The notes beneath the pieces are model-generated. The model was not told the DNA's origin and searched no databases. It saw only the letters and a list, made by a program, of their open reading frames with translations. Shown here piece after piece: positions 33,209-46,211 of a stretch of DNA of 64,000 nucleotides. The DNA comes from Phellopilus nigrolimitatus (taxonomy: Eukaryota; Basidiomycota; Agaricomycetes; Hymenochaetales; Hymenochaetaceae). The position numbers were made by a program, and so were the translations under genes. Location of the stretch: positions 744,001 through 808,000 of the forward strand of contig JAJOHG010000001.1 of assembly GCA_021029095.1 (NCBI GenBank), written 5' to 3'. Position 1 is the stretch's first letter. Each line of letters begins with the position of its first letter.

Positions 33209-36200
33209 CTAGTGTCCAACAAGCCTTAACAAAAGATATAGCGTAGATCCCGTGAAGCGCACGAAACTAATTCCAGCGCTGCGACGAGACTCAGTCCATC
33301 AAATTAAAAATTAAAATAAAAGAGCTTACAGTGCATAGAATAAGAATGTGAGATATGGGTTGAAAGCCGAATTACTATCGACATCGAAGTTGTTCTGAAC
33401 CCAATCCGTGAATGCAGATGACGTGAAAAAGATGATCATGAACCTGGCATCGATATCAGTATCGCACGTTGTTGATATAAGGGCTGCACTAACATATTAG
33501 TTCCGACCCAGGCGAGCACCACGTTCGTACGACTATTCCTGTCGTGGTCAGCCTGTTTCGTCTCAGCGTCACGGTGTTCTTTCTCTTCCGCTGGCTTGTG
33601 CTGCAGCGCGTTCCGACTCGCCGCCCAGAGGCTGTCCACATCCTCACGAGCAGTGGGAAGCTCAACCTCCATGAATTCCTTCCCGCTCGCGTCCTTGACT
33701 TTCTTAGCGCCCCCGAGATCCTTCGTGGCACCGTTATCACCTTTCGTTCCCCTGCAGTATGCTTCTTCAGTCGTTTTTTAGTGATGAGAATAGCCAAAAT
33801 ACAGACCAAGTAACGTCGTGCAGGTTGCAGAAAGCATACATCACTAGGATACAGAATCTCGTTAGTTTTGTAGTCGGAGAAAGAAAGTATGATCACGAAC
33901 TCAAGATATTTACGTCTGCGGACCAAAAGGTTTGAAAGCACGCCCCAAAATTTGTAATTTGTTTTAAGACTCACAGCTTGGAAGAAGGAACATGTACTGA
34001 ATAAAACAGGTAAACATGTGCCAGGGCTCGAAGTGCATAAAAGAGCCAATGAAATAAAGCCCTGTTAAGAACACGCGGCGTCAGTCGCGATTGCGTAAAT
34101 GATAGTGGTCAAAGTCAACCGACCATATGTTGCAGCGAGCGAGATGACGATATCTCTGAACGTCTCATTGGTCTGTATCAAGCTTTGTCGAGTGTTATTA
34201 GCTTCGAGTGTCCGCCTCTACCAATCAAAAACAAATTACCTTCCAATATTCTTCCAGCCTGCTATTGAGTGTGGGACCGCCAGATAGACCGTGAATCCAG
34301 CACACCACAAGGTTATGACGTTGCAAATGCCGAAAAGCAGCATCGCTATCGTGTAAGTCCATTTCGAACCCTGCGGATATCGCGTTCACCACGACGAATC
34401 ACCCAAAGACAAGTATACATGAGATTGAATTTCAGAGAAAAGAGCCAGGAGGTAGTGAATTACCTGAGGGCGATTTCCGAGGGAACAGACTGTGACGACA
34501 AACAGAAGCGCGATGTACAACTGGTATTACGACCACCTACTCAGATAGTCATTCTGAGAAGCGAGGAATATCGAACCTACCTTCAAAACAATTTCGAAAA
34601 CCTTTGAACCTGCACCTTCACTCAGGAAATTGAACGCATCTGTTTTCGAGTTAGACGTTGCAGAGGACACAAGCTGAGCTGATATTTTAGTCAGGTGGTT
34701 GTTAACAACAGCGGAGGCACTCACGAAATAAAACGCGAGATAGAAATTGGCAAGAGATGTCCACGTAAAGACCAGCTGTACTGTATTGTAGATGAATTCA
34801 ATCTGTAAAAGGATTTTTCGAAAAAAATTGTGGCCAGAGGTCCAAACGCAAAAGAAAAAGACAGTCGCGTGAAACGACGCGAAAAGAGAGCCTATATGAA
34901 GGAAAATATGTCTCTTTAGAGATCCAAGCGAGGTTTTCATTTCTTTCGTACCATTTAACCAACGACGGCGCTGTGAAATGAATTCAGGCACGGATGTCGG
35001 AACGTCCGTAGAAGCTTTCGCACTTTTCACGTAACGGAGACTGTAGGGAGAACGGTTAGGAAAATGAGGTCCTACCACAATAACAAATTCAGCTTACACC
35101 CAAGCTTCGTGCTTCTTCGTCACAATCTCAAAGCAAAGAATGCGATCCTCAGCGAGGTACATGTTTCGCTCTGCCATCACAGCTCATCAGTATTTATAAT
35201 AAGCAAATTTCTCCGAAGGAGAACTCACCAAAAAGGCCGGCACCGTCTGCCCCACCACCATGAAGCGTTTCACCCTTGAAGTAAGAAGCCAGAGGGCCTT
35301 TCCCGTTCGGATGGTTCTGCAGTGCTTTGTATCGGTAGGCAGAAAAGGCACCAGGAAGTACGCTAATGTAGCCAAACACGCTCTGTAGCAAAAAGTTTTC
35401 AAATTATGAAAGAAGGGCGACAGACAAAGCCAAAACTCACCTCAAGAGGCTTGTCAAGAATGTTAGACATCTTGTACTAATAAATGAACCGTGTGGTAAG
35501 TTTGATTTTGTGAAACGCAGTTTTTAGAAGTACCTCAAAGTTTTGTGACGCAGCGAGCGGACTAGTCAACAGAAGTGAACATCCTCTGCCAGTATCGACG
35601 CAGATCCTTAAGTAGTACAAGTCAGCTGGACCGTTAAGAGCAATCGAGAAAGCACGAACTCTCCGCAAGCGCCACCGACGTTCTTGTGTTTGTCGAAGGC
35701 TAGACGCTTTATGAACAACTTGCAATTCATTTCCTGGCGATAACCACCCACATTTCCAAAGTTCGTAGATGGAAGTTCCCGTCGGTTTTGTCCCAACATC
35801 GAGCAGAACACAGACTAGTTTGTATCTTAAGAAATACATCGACTTGGCAATTGAGCATAGACAAACCGTTAGGCTGAATGAGGGGGCCAAATGCGTTGAA
35901 GAACCAACGATGACTATTAAGTTTCTTTTTATTCTTCTCCTTGAGGCAGAAGATGATCTGGACCGGGCAAGCTCCTGTGGACACCTCGCCGTTCTCCGTT
36001 ACGACGATGCTAGAGGTGTACCTACGTTTTAGAAAAAAAAATCAAGACGGTTGGTCAAACTATGCTCTTAGAAGGGACGGAAGTCATGAACTAACTCGAA
36101 GATGTGAGCAGTGACCTCTTTTCCAGCGACAGAATCCTTGGCAATGCCTTCTTGATAGCAGCCCATCTGAAATGATTGTTCTGATCAAGGTGTCTTCGGA

Positions 36201-37187
36201 AGCGACGGATTGAGTTTTACCAGAGCAAGAACATGAAGCGTCCTCTTGTTTACTTTGCTGCGGCCATCGGATACGACACAAACGACAACCTTCTGCCATC
36301 CGTTAGGACCCCACGTCTTCGACTTTGACCGGCCGCAAAGATGAGCAATGTTTTTGATTACACTGTGACAAAACGTTTATTAAAACCGTATACGAGGACA
36401 AAAGAAAGGTATAAGCCGCTTACGCATTCATCGTCCGAACAAACAAGACCTCGTCCTCGTTGTACATAGTCATCACGATGAACAGTTCAGTGCGTCGTCT
36501 GTGAGAAGGTTTGAATACATATGTATCAGAGGTATAAAATTCTCAGAAGTACACACCCGTAAAGGTATGGCCGGAGCGAATATTTCTGGCGCATGAACTC
36601 ACTACACAAAGCATAAGAAGAGACAACTATTCCGAAGTTGGATGATCTGCTTACTCTGGGTCGCATGTTGCTGCTGTATATCGCATCTTCGACATCTCTT
36701 CGCTCCCGCCTGATGCTTTCGGAACAATATGCGATGGTACTGGGACATCAATAACTAGATTCCCTTGGATAAGTTCGACCTGGCGCACAGAGCGCCGTTT
36801 CATCAATTTATCCCGCGCATTCGACCATCCCGCGCTGCTCTGATCCCTCATGGGCGGCCTGTGAGGTGGGTAATTCTGGCGCGGCGCGTACGGCATTGTG
36901 GGGACGGGTGGAATGTTGACTTGGGACATCTCATATTGAGGGTTGAGATGGACTTGCGAATCCGCATATCCACTCTGGTAGGACTTGACCGATTTGTTGT
37001 CCCAACTAGATTGCTGATCATCGTAGTCGTAACCGTTGTGGTCAGGATAACTTCCAGAGTTATCCATGGGATGCATGTCGGTCGAATACGCGTGCGCGCC
37101 CGGCGCGACTGGAGGATAGTCAATGTGGGTATGTTGGTTGTAGGTGGTATTGGGGTAGTAGGGATCGTGGTGCTGCTGGTAGGCCAT
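33209..37187 (-). CDS. CHS: Chitin synthase (division 1, class I-III type)
   Basis: Plasma-membrane processive glycosyltransferase that polymerises GlcNAc from UDP-GlcNAc into wall chitin. Starts at 37187 ([11 protein letters not shown]) with a Tyr/Pro/Gln-rich tail, then the CHS_1N region ([20 protein letters not shown]). Catalytic family motifs: [94 protein letters not shown] (the product-gating Q-R-R-R-W motif). Several hydrophobic segments follow ([35 protein letters not shown]). The final intron leads to a short exon ending [12 protein letters not shown], stop at 33209. Roughly 900 aa after removal of many short introns. The exact class cannot be settled by eye. Confidence 0.93.
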
Positions 37188-38640
37188 AGCGAACGGCTAC
37201 GAGATGCGGTAAGGAATGTGCCTAAAACCGTATGGTCGTTGTCAAGAAAGAACAGAAGCAAGTCGCTATTGCAAAAGTGGTTGGGAGGCGACTACAGGGC
37301 ACGAGTCGGTTTAAACGAGCGCAGGTTACAAAGGAACGAGAGGAAAACAGAAAAAGAGTAACGTGTAGTCGGGGCAGAGGTGGGAGGGGAAACGATGGGA
37401 ATGCTCTTGAACTCAAACTCTGGGAGTCTGTGTTGGCAAGCTGTTCCTCAGATGGTAGCACGGCCGGCCGCGAGGTATGCCGATCTTGATATCAAACCTT
37501 CATTCCGTCGCACCTTGCATACACCCGCCCTCGTCTTGAATGCAATTGAGCAAAATTGCAAGATTCAAAGTCTGTAATCTGCTTGAAGCCACTTTTAATC
37601 CATCACGCCTGCATACTAGTATGGGTCTCAGGTGACATGATAGAAGTGAATGGTTTCAATTTCTGCCTCGATCATGGTAGTGAATATTGCTACCGTTGCA
37701 CCTGTAATTATCGTGCGGGAAACAACGTCGGGAATCGAGGACATGATTCATGCGCTAGGGGAAGAAGTCGCACTCGCTTTTGACGCGCGTATTCTGGTTA
37801 TAGAGCTTTCCTTTCCCCTGAGATTGTTACAGTTGGACGAACGGCAGCCGCGTAACGCTTACGCGCAGGGGGCCATCCTCCACGGCGGAGAGCAATACAA
37901 ATGTTACACGCATAATAGATTGACTGCGATGTCTGCTTTAACTGGAGCAAGATGGTGGAGGATGAGGCAAAAGAGGCAGCGAAAAGAGATAAGTGGCTCG
38001 AGAAAAGGCGCAAGTATCTTGATAAATACGATTCCTAAAGTCTGAAACTGGAGGGAGCCCGTCGACAGAAGATAGGATATATGTAGTCAGCAGTTTTTCC
38101 AGAAATAAACATGCTCATTGATTATCGTGACTACTCCAGCTCTGTCAGTCTGAGATGTTTCTCGACGCAATCATAATATTCTATTCCGAGCCTACAAGGT
38201 GAACGTTCCTGCAATATGATGTACATCTGCATTGTCAAGAATTGGAACAAGGTTGTGTTCTTGCAGGCTGATTCTAAAAAACGAGTGTCAGGATCATGAG
38301 GCACGCATGTAGATTCGAATTATTTGCAGGTTTATTATGCACATTGCAGTACGTATTTTAAAACCAATCAGTTCTCGTAAAGGTCCACCACTGACCCGTC
38401 ATCTCCAATGCATCATGATACTGAAACAAGACCTCCTTCTTTCCTTTACATGAACTCTGCAAGCTTAATGGACGCCACATCCTGAGCGCCGTTTAATGGA
38501 AGTGTTCAGGGCAATAGGAACTTGGGTGAGGTTCGTCCTGGCCAGTTTTACAGAATGCTCGTGAGTGCGGCCTTCGGCTCTCCGGTTAAGTAACCAGTTC
38601 TCTGAAACGGGCCATAAAGTCTCGATGGCACAAGATTTCA
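37188..38640. other. Upstream region of chitin synthase, no gene recognised
   Basis: Contains the chitin synthase promoter. A plus-strand frame of 131 codons (37650-38045) starts near here but has no family motif or supporting intron structure. I call nothing else. Confidence 0.4.
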
Positions 38641-38644
38641 TGAT

Positions 38645-38740
38645 GCCAAATTGCCGGGGGGGGGGGGGGGATCGAATTCCCATGCTGATGATCAGACAAG
38701 CCCAGCTCAGCCACTGAGATTCGCCACTAATTCATACGTC
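38645..38740 (-). repeat. tRNA-like/SINE-like sequence ending in a 15-base G:C homopolymer
   Basis: On the minus strand CTCAGTGGCTGAGCTGGG contains a good A-box match and, about 40 nt later, GAATTCGATCCC resembles a B box. It then runs into 15 C in a row (15 G on the plus strand, 38656-38670). The spacing is that of a tRNA, but stems are poor. A degenerate tRNA or tRNA-derived retroelement fragment is possible; the homopolymer may also reflect an assembly or cloning artefact. Confidence 0.3.
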
Positions 38741-39480
38741 CCGGAAATGTCAATGGAGAGATTTGAAGGAAGACAATCGCCACTGCTCTCCTTCGTCTTT
38801 AAAGAAAAAACTTCACGGTTAGGATTTTTACCTAAACGGCTTAGTGAGGATCAAGATCTTCCACAGCATCTGAAACCACATGAAGTGCCAGATCTCAAGG
38901 ATGAGAAGGAAAAAGAGAAGATGGAGTCCATGAGAAGTTCAAGCAGCCTGCAATCTTATTCGAGGCTTTTCACTTAAGTCTATTGCTGGAAGTCTTCCGA
39001 GTAAGCCTGCCGGGAAGCAGGAAAGTGCGTGGTGGAGGATTATTCGCCATGTCTTCCCAGACTTCCGCTTGATGGGATGGCGCCACACAACAGATTCGAA
39101 AGCTCTCTTCGATAAGTAGACGGGAAACAATTCGTGCGACATCGAGGAGACATCGACAAATCGAATACGTGAACATAAATGCAGAAGCGTGCCGAGAGGA
39201 CACGAGGCCCGATTAGACAGATTCCGAGGCCAGTGCGCGCGAAACTCGGAAGACCCAAGGCGCATTACCTGCCAGCTGGAGCCGGTTATAGCCAGAGCGA
39301 GCGTCAGTGGCGCGTGGCAGGAGGACAGATGGAGACTCGTGAGGGAAAGCGAGACCGAGGCGGAACCATATCCGAAAGGTGATCACATCAATTCAGTATG
39401 AAAGGATTTGTTACTCGGGTAACACAAGTATTCCCGTGAGTATACCAAAGCAAGACATGCGATTACAATGAATTAGAAAA
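38741..39480. other. Intergenic, no gene recognised
   Basis: Short frames on both strands, one (about 38740-38975, plus) coding a charged Lys/Glu/Ser-rich stretch without motif. No supported feature. Confidence 0.4.
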
Positions 39481-40046
39481 GTGTACAACTCCATTTGTAT
39501 TCACTCTCGATATCAATCACATTCTCTTCACGTTGCTGTGTTGTCCACAATAAGTTCCCAGGCTCCTCCTCTGTTCTCTCTCTCCTCCCCTTGTTCACCT
39601 CTTCCCTCATCGTTCAATCCCCGTCTTTCTCTTTCTTCCCTTAAATCTTCCGTGTCCCCTCAGCATTTCTATTTCTTTGTGAGTATGGTCTCTACTGTCT
39701 CGCGCTGATGTTTTCCATGGGCGAAGGGTTACGCCTCAAGGGGGCCACGCGTTGGCGCCGTTGCGAGAGTACAAAGCAGGCCACCTACATTTGTGGTGGT
39801 TTCCGCTGGCTATGGTGTGTTCGCAAGCATTTAGTACTCCAAAGGCTAGCGCGTACAGCCTAGCACCGTATTTAAGGACACGTATTGCTTTCTTTACGAG
39901 GTCAACTGCGTGCCAGCCACACGCTTCAGTTCTCAGCCCCATCAACCCTTCTCTCTTTCGGGTCCCCTCCATCCCTCTTAACTGATTTTATCTCCTTCGT
40001 AGCTCAGTTCACTTTGCCCACCACGACGGACAACGCACCTCCCAGA
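39481..40046 (+). promoter_or_regulatory. Casein kinase I promoter and leader, probable 5' UTR intron
   Basis: A strong pyrimidine tract (39540-39675) marks a typical basidiomycete promoter/leader. A consensus donor GTGAGT at 39679 and an acceptor TTCGTAG ending at 40002, with TTAACTGA as branch candidate, would remove a 324-nt leader intron. The coding ATG follows at 40047. The intron is inferred from consensus sites only. Confidence 0.4.
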
Positions 40047-41126
40047 ATGGATCTTAGGGTCGGTGGAAAGTACCGCCTCGGGAAGAAGATTGGTTCGGGT
40101 TCCTTTGGTATGTCCTCTCCTTCAACCATCGATGAGTAGAACCTGACCGGTCCTTTACATAGGTGATATCTATCTCGGTATCAACATCATCTCTGGTGAA
40201 GAGGTTGCCATCAAGCTTGAATCGGTGAAGGCAAAGCATCCTCAACTCGAGTACGAGTCGAAGGTCTACAAGACGCTAGCTGGTGGAGTTGGCGTACCAT
40301 TCGTCAGGTGGTTCGGTACGGAGTGCGACTACAATGCGATGGTGCTGGATCTTCTTGGACCCAGCTTGGAGGATCTCTTCAACTTCTGCAACCGCAAGTT
40401 CAGCTTAAAGACAGTTCTTCTACTCGCTGATCAGTTGGTATGTTATGTGTTCATTGACAGCTAAATCATCATTCTGACTGCTCCATGAAGATATCACGCG
40501 TGGAGTATATACATTCCCGCAACTTCATACACCGTGACATCAAGCCAGACAATTTCTTGATGGGCATTGGTAAACGTGGAAACCAAGTCAATGTCATTGA
40601 CTTCGGTCTGGCCAAGAAATTCCGTGACCCAAAGACCCACCTCCATATCCCGTACAGGGAGAATAAGAATTTGACTGGCACAGCTCGCTATACTTCCATC
40701 AACACACATTTGGGTGTCGAACAGGCTCGTCGTGATGACTTGGAGTCTCTGGCCTATGTGCTCATGTATTTCCTTCGTGGCGCTCTTCCGTGGCAGGGCC
40801 TGAAAGCCGCTACGAAAAAGCAGAAGTACGACCGCATCATGGAGAAGAAGATGACGACCCCAACAGATCTTCTTTGCCGTGGCTTCCCCAACGAGTTCGG
40901 TATTTTCTTGAACTACTGTCGTGCTCTCCGCTTTGACGACAAGCCCGATTACTCCTACCTCCGCAAGCTTTTCCGTGACCTTTTCGTCCGTGAGGGTTAC
41001 CAGTACGACTATGTCTTCGATTGGAGCGTCCAGAGGAACACACAGGACGAGGCTGGCTCTAGTGCCAAGGCTTCAGCTGGCCGTCGAAAGGTTGTGCAGG
41101 AGGAGGAAGCTGAGCCGAGAGCCTAG
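40047..41126 (+). CDS. Casein kinase I (delta/epsilon type), tail apparently truncated
   Basis: Ser/Thr kinase of the CK1 delta/epsilon (yeast Hrr25-like) group. Exons 40047-40107, 40163-40437, 40491-41126; 972 nt, 323 aa. Complete kinase domain: [29 protein letters not shown] (ATP Lys), [20 protein letters not shown] (catalytic loop), [27 protein letters not shown], and [20 protein letters not shown]. The frame stops at TAG 41124-41126, just after [15 protein letters not shown]. One base later in frame, SDRM is followed by a GTAAAT donor (41136), a 53-nt intron and an exon 41189-41255 coding LRSQTRQQAASAQ...RGRDEIW, which looks like the natural tail. Confidence 0.92.
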
Positions 41127-42388
41127 TGACAGAATGTAAATTTCGAGACCATCATTTTTTTAAACTTTGCTGACTTCTCTTCTGCCAGGCTTCGTTCCCA
41201 GACTCGTCAGCAGGCAGCTAGCGCTCAGCGTAGGGGCAGGGATGAGATCTGGTAAATGACTTACGCAACATCGTCACTGCGCCAGAGTTTCTCTTCTTGG
41301 CGTGCCGAGGATAGCCGAGCGTGGGGGCGGAGGGTAGGTGCAAGGGTTTGCTCGGTGTTGAGGAGATCCTCGATCGTCAACAGTCACGGTTTTCGTACGT
41401 CGAGGTTTGAGATTGGGATCAAGTTGGATGTCGATATCTATGGTCGCCGCATACGTCTTCCGAAACTGGGGATACCGCGGATGAAGTTGCGTTTTAAGAT
41501 GGGCACGTCCTGCACTCCCGTCGGGCCTCGTAAACGCGCTCCCGGTCTCATCGACAATCCATTACGATACGCACCAATCACAATGGAGCAGCCAGTCTGC
41601 TCCTTCCGCCAAGGTGTCGTGTCTTTGTCTCCGATCGAGTCCTCGAATGAGGTGTTGCGCGAGTCATTTTATCTCTTCACGGACGCTGTTTCATTTCACG
41701 TTATCTCTGGCCTGCGGGCTGGAGAGTCAACTGCCTATAACCCTTATCGCATAATTGCCGTGCCCATTCTATAGCGCCCATACATTTTCTACTATTCCAA
41801 TGGTTTCTCACTGTGTTTATCATGTGGCATTAGTACGACCCTCGTAGTATAATTTTGCTCATCTCCCCCACCGTTGTTCTGTCTCTCGTTTACTCCTTCC
41901 TTTTCTTTTCCATGTGTTCATTTTCTCTCTTGCAGTATTTGTTGTCCTCCCTTCCCCCACCTTGGTTTTCGTCTGGCGACTTTTGTCGATCCGCGATTCA
42001 AGGGCGTGGTGGCGGGAGAGGGCGTTGTGCGTGTGGATACTGGCGTCCTTCGGTTCGTTCTGCGCGCACGACTAGAGGTGATTTATCATGACACCATTTC
42101 ATTCCTTCGATCTACGTCGCGACACCCATGCTTTCTCCACCGTCATGTCTGTGCTAGACTTGTCTGCTTCATATGTACGTAGGGCACTTGTCGCAAATCG
42201 AAGATAGTGTGAATATGTTCTCCGTTCATGAGTTTCGGATTTTGTAAAGGGCCTAGCAATTGGCTGTGATTTCCCGAGCAAACAAGCACCAAATAAGACA
42301 CGTCGCGAGGCGACGCGCTCAGCAGCCTCAGCCGCCGCTAAGTACTAAAGACACGTCCGAGCCGGTCCTCATTCTTCAGTTCTTGGAG
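41127..42388. other. CK1 3' region and COPI gamma promoter
   Basis: Begins with the out-of-frame CK1 tail exon (41189-41255). A 172-codon plus-strand ATG frame (41256-41774) follows directly but shows no motif; it is probably a chance frame in a 3' UTR. A pyrimidine tract (41870-41960) and the COPI gamma start region complete the stretch. Confidence 0.4.
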
Positions 42389-45300
42389 ATGGCGTCGATT
42401 AAAAAAGACGACGAGAGTGGCATCAACCAGTACTATCATAACAAAACGACCGTCATTCAGGAGGCCCGCGTCTTCAACGAAACGCCCATCAGCCCTCGAA
42501 AATGTAGGGCTCTGCTTGCCCAGATCGTATACTTGCTCTATGTCGGAGAGTCGTTCGGAACGCAGGAAGCGACAACACTGTTCTTCGGTGTCACCAAGCT
42601 TTTCCAGCACAAGGATGTCAGTAGTTCCATCTATCTTGCTTTCTGTGCCCGATTCCACTGACTGCTTGTCCATATGCAGAGTGCTCTCCGTCAAGCAGTG
42701 TATTTGGCGATTAAAGAGCTCGCGACGACGGCTGAGGATGTCATTATGGTTACGAGTAGTATCATGAAGGACATGCAGCCGAACTCGGAGGTTATCTACC
42801 GCCCGAATGCTATTCGTGCCCTCTGCCGTATCATCGACGTGCGTGCTTTGAATTTTACTGGACATATTTATACTAAAGGTCCTCGGTAGCCATCCATGGC
42901 GCAAGGCGTAGAGCGTTTCTTCAAGGCTGCCATTGTTGACCGCAACCCTTCCATTGCTTCAGCTGCGCTCGTTTCTTCGTACCACCTATATCCAGCTGCA
43001 AAGGATGTGGTAAAACGCTGGGCGAATGAAGTTCAGGAGGCTGTAAATGCAAAGAGCTCGTCTGCTTTCTTCGGTGGCAACATGGGTCCTGGCTCCTACC
43101 TCGGCTTTGGCTCTTCACAGCAGCAGAACAACGTTCACCAATCCATTCCTTCCACCAGCTACATCACGCAATACCATGCTCTTGGTCTTCTCTATCTTAT
43201 TCGGCAACAGGATAGAATGGCGGTCACTAAGATGATTCAACAGCTCGGTGGTGGAAAATCTGGTGCAGGGACTTCGCTCAAGAATGCAATGGCACTGTGC
43301 ATGCTGATTCGTTATGCTGCTAAGGTTATGGACGAAGATCCCAAGTAAGTGAGACAACTTCTTATCCTGTTATCAACTTCGTTCACCAGCCTCTCTTCAG
43401 CGTCCAGAAGCAGATGTTCGAGCTCCTGGAAGGCTGGCTCCGTCATAAAAGCGATATGGTGAACATTGAGGCAGCGAGAGTGATTTGCGAAACAAAAAAT
43501 GTTACTGCGCAACAGCTGATTCGCCCCATCTCAGGTATAATTAATTCTGTTTTAAATCGTGACTTTTGTTTACGTGTACGCTAATTTTTTACCTGTAGTA
43601 CTTCAACTGTGCCTGAGCTCACCTAAATCAACGTTGAAGTTTGCTGCAATCCGTACTCTGGCAGCACTTGCGCTCACTCATCCAGGAAGCGTTGCAACTT
43701 GCAATGTCGAAATGGAGCATCTCATCTCGGACTCCAACAGGAGTATTGCGACTTACGCTATCACGACGCTCTTGAAGGTACGACTCTTGTACTGTTACGT
43801 GCTTGACTCATCTCATGACAAATCCAGACCGGGACGGAAGCCTCCGTCGACCGCCTCATGAAACAGATTTCTGGTTTCATGTCCGAAATCAGTGATGAAT
43901 TCAAGGTCATCGTGGTCGACGCCATTCGCTCTTTATGCCTCAAATTCCCTGCTAAGCAAGCAACTATGTTGACCTTCCTTTCTGGAGTTCTTAGAGATGA
44001 GGGTGGCTATGATTTCAAGCGCGCCGTCGTCGAGGCCATTTTCGACATGATCAAATTCATTTCAGAGTGCAAAGAGCAAGCACTTTCCCATCTCTGCGAG
44101 TTCATTGAGGACTGCGAATTCACCAAACTTTCTGTGCGCATCTTGCATTTGCTTGGTATCGAGGGCCCCAAAACACTTCAACCGGCCAAGTTCATCCGTT
44201 ATATCTATAATCGCGTTGTTCTGGAGAACGCGATCGTGCGTGCCGCTGCTGTGTCGAGCTTGGCGAAGTTCGGCGTCAATGTCGTCGATGTATCGATGCA
44301 AAAGAGTATCAGGGTTCTGCTCAACAGGTGTGTCTATCGTGCTCGGACGTAAATCAGAATCTTGAGCATAAATCTTTAGATGCTTGGAAGATGTTGACGA
44401 TGAGGTCCGAGACCGTGCCGCTTTGTATCTCAGGGTTCTGGACAGTCAGCCCTTGGCTCAGACGTACGTGAAAGAGGGTATGTTAACTTCAATATATTCT
44501 TGACGTGGTTCTGATAAACACTCAGAGTCCGTATTCTCCCTTTCTGCACTGGAGGCGAACCTTGTTTCCTATGTCAAAGATCCATCCGCCTCCGAAAAGC
44601 CGTTCAGCTTTGAAAGTGTACCGAAAATCAGCCGCGAGCAAGCGGCGAAGGAAAATGCTCGTACGTTCCTTTAGCTGTTTGTGCTTGTGCGAAATTTTCT
44701 TATATCTATTCTCAGGGCCAAGCACACTTGATACCATCGCTGCGCCTTCAACGTCAAGATCAGCCGTCGCTACACCGCCACCTCGCACCGCTGCGGAAAC
44801 ACGATCTGCTTATGCTCAACAGCTTGCAGAGGTACCAGAACTCGCATCCTATGGCCCTGTGCTCAATAGCAGTGCTAAGCCAGCTCAGCTCACCGAGAGT
44901 GAAACTGAATACCAAGTATCCTGCGTTAAGCACATTTTCAAGGAACATGTCGTCTTCCAGGTAGGGCTCTTAGCACGCCGAAGGGAGTTTATCAATGTAT
45001 TAATAACTGTTGGCAGTTTCATGTCTCGAATACGATGCCAGACACAGTGCTTGAGCAGGTGTCGGTTATCATGCAGCCTCAGGCCGAATCTGGTTTAACA
45101 GAGGACTTTATCATCCCCATCCCTTCATTGACTCAATCGACGTCGCCTGGCGTCGTATATGTGTCTTTCACAAGAGACTCGCCGGAAGAGTATGCTGTAG
45201 CATCATTCCAATGTGTTCTGAAGTTCATCAGCAAAGAGGTGGATCCTACAAGCGGTGAACCTGAAGAAGACGGTTATGAGGATGAGTACCAGCTCGAGGA

Positions 45301-45725
45301 GATTGAACTCGCATCGGGCGGTGATTATATCATCCCGAGCTATGCCTCTTTCTCTTCAGAATGGGACCGTCTACGGGGCGGAGCATCCGCGACTGAAACA
45401 TTCGCCCTATCGGCGATGGAAAGTATCAAAGGTATGTTTGCCGTTGTGTATTTTGGAGCTACCCCAAGCTAAACCTGTAACTCTAGCTGCTTGCGATTCC
45501 ATTATTGAAATTCTCAACATGGAGGCTCTTGGCGGTACGGAAACTCCAACGTCAGCTTCCGTGCACACGCTGCAGCTATCAGGGCTGATAATTGGCGGTG
45601 GCGGCAAGGTGCTAGTGCGGTGTCGAATGACATACTCATCGAGCGCCGGAGTGACTCTGGAGTTGAATGTGCGCGCTGAAAATCCGGAGGTTTGCAACCT
45701 CGTTGTCGCCGCCATTGGTGGCTAA
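42389..45725 (+). CDS. SEC21: Coatomer (COPI) gamma subunit
   Basis: Gamma-COP of the COPI coat for Golgi-to-ER retrograde vesicles. The start is [20 protein letters not shown] at 42389. The adaptin-like helical trunk follows: [134 protein letters not shown], and [12 protein letters not shown] linker precedes the C-terminal appendage domain (FKEHVVFQ, then [30 protein letters not shown]). About nine short introns; around 930-945 aa as usual for the family. Confidence 0.95.
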
Positions 45726-46211
45726 CGGTCGATATCACGTACATACTATAGTCTCATGTGGACCTACCGTTTATTTCAGCTTGCATACTACTGCACAAAA
45801 TTTCTTATTTCCAAAATACTTATTCCGAGTGTCCGAGGCTTGCTCGGTGGGTGTATGCACTGCGCGTCTGTCAGGTGTTTGCGATTCCACCGGTGATTGT
45901 TGCATATGCGATGTCAACAGATCCGTTATCCTCGTTTATTGTCTGCTGCAACGCAACAAGATAGTGGTTGGTGTACGTGCGTATGAGCGCCACTCAGGAG
46001 CATGTTACGAGATACCTTGCATGTAATTCTAAAACACGAAACAAGATCCAGGGCACCCAACGGGAAGCCGGTCATTGGCGATCCCCAACCTACGTATATT
46101 CTTATAACCATGGGCGTGTAAAATCAGCTGGGATGGTCAGACTTTCGGAGCGCCGTCTATCGTTGAAACCCCCCTCTAGACTGTCTGACAACTCGACGAG
46201 TACCACACACA
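45726..46211. other. Intergenic COPI gamma / pantothenate kinase
   Basis: 486 bp tandem interval on the plus strand holding a 3' UTR and a promoter. No motif or gene recognised. Confidence 0.5.

Noticed and set aside
37650..38045. 131-codon plus-strand frame upstream of chitin synthase
   Set aside because: No family motif, no start context of note, lies in the expected promoter region.
38465..38683. 72-codon minus-strand frame running into the poly-G tract
   Set aside because: It includes the homopolymer (read as Pro) and its start lies on the far side of it; I could not tie it to a family.
41256..41774. 172-codon open frame after casein kinase I
   Set aside because: Starts inside the probable CK1 3' region, has no intron in a gene set where nearly all genes are intron-rich, and shows no recognisable motif.
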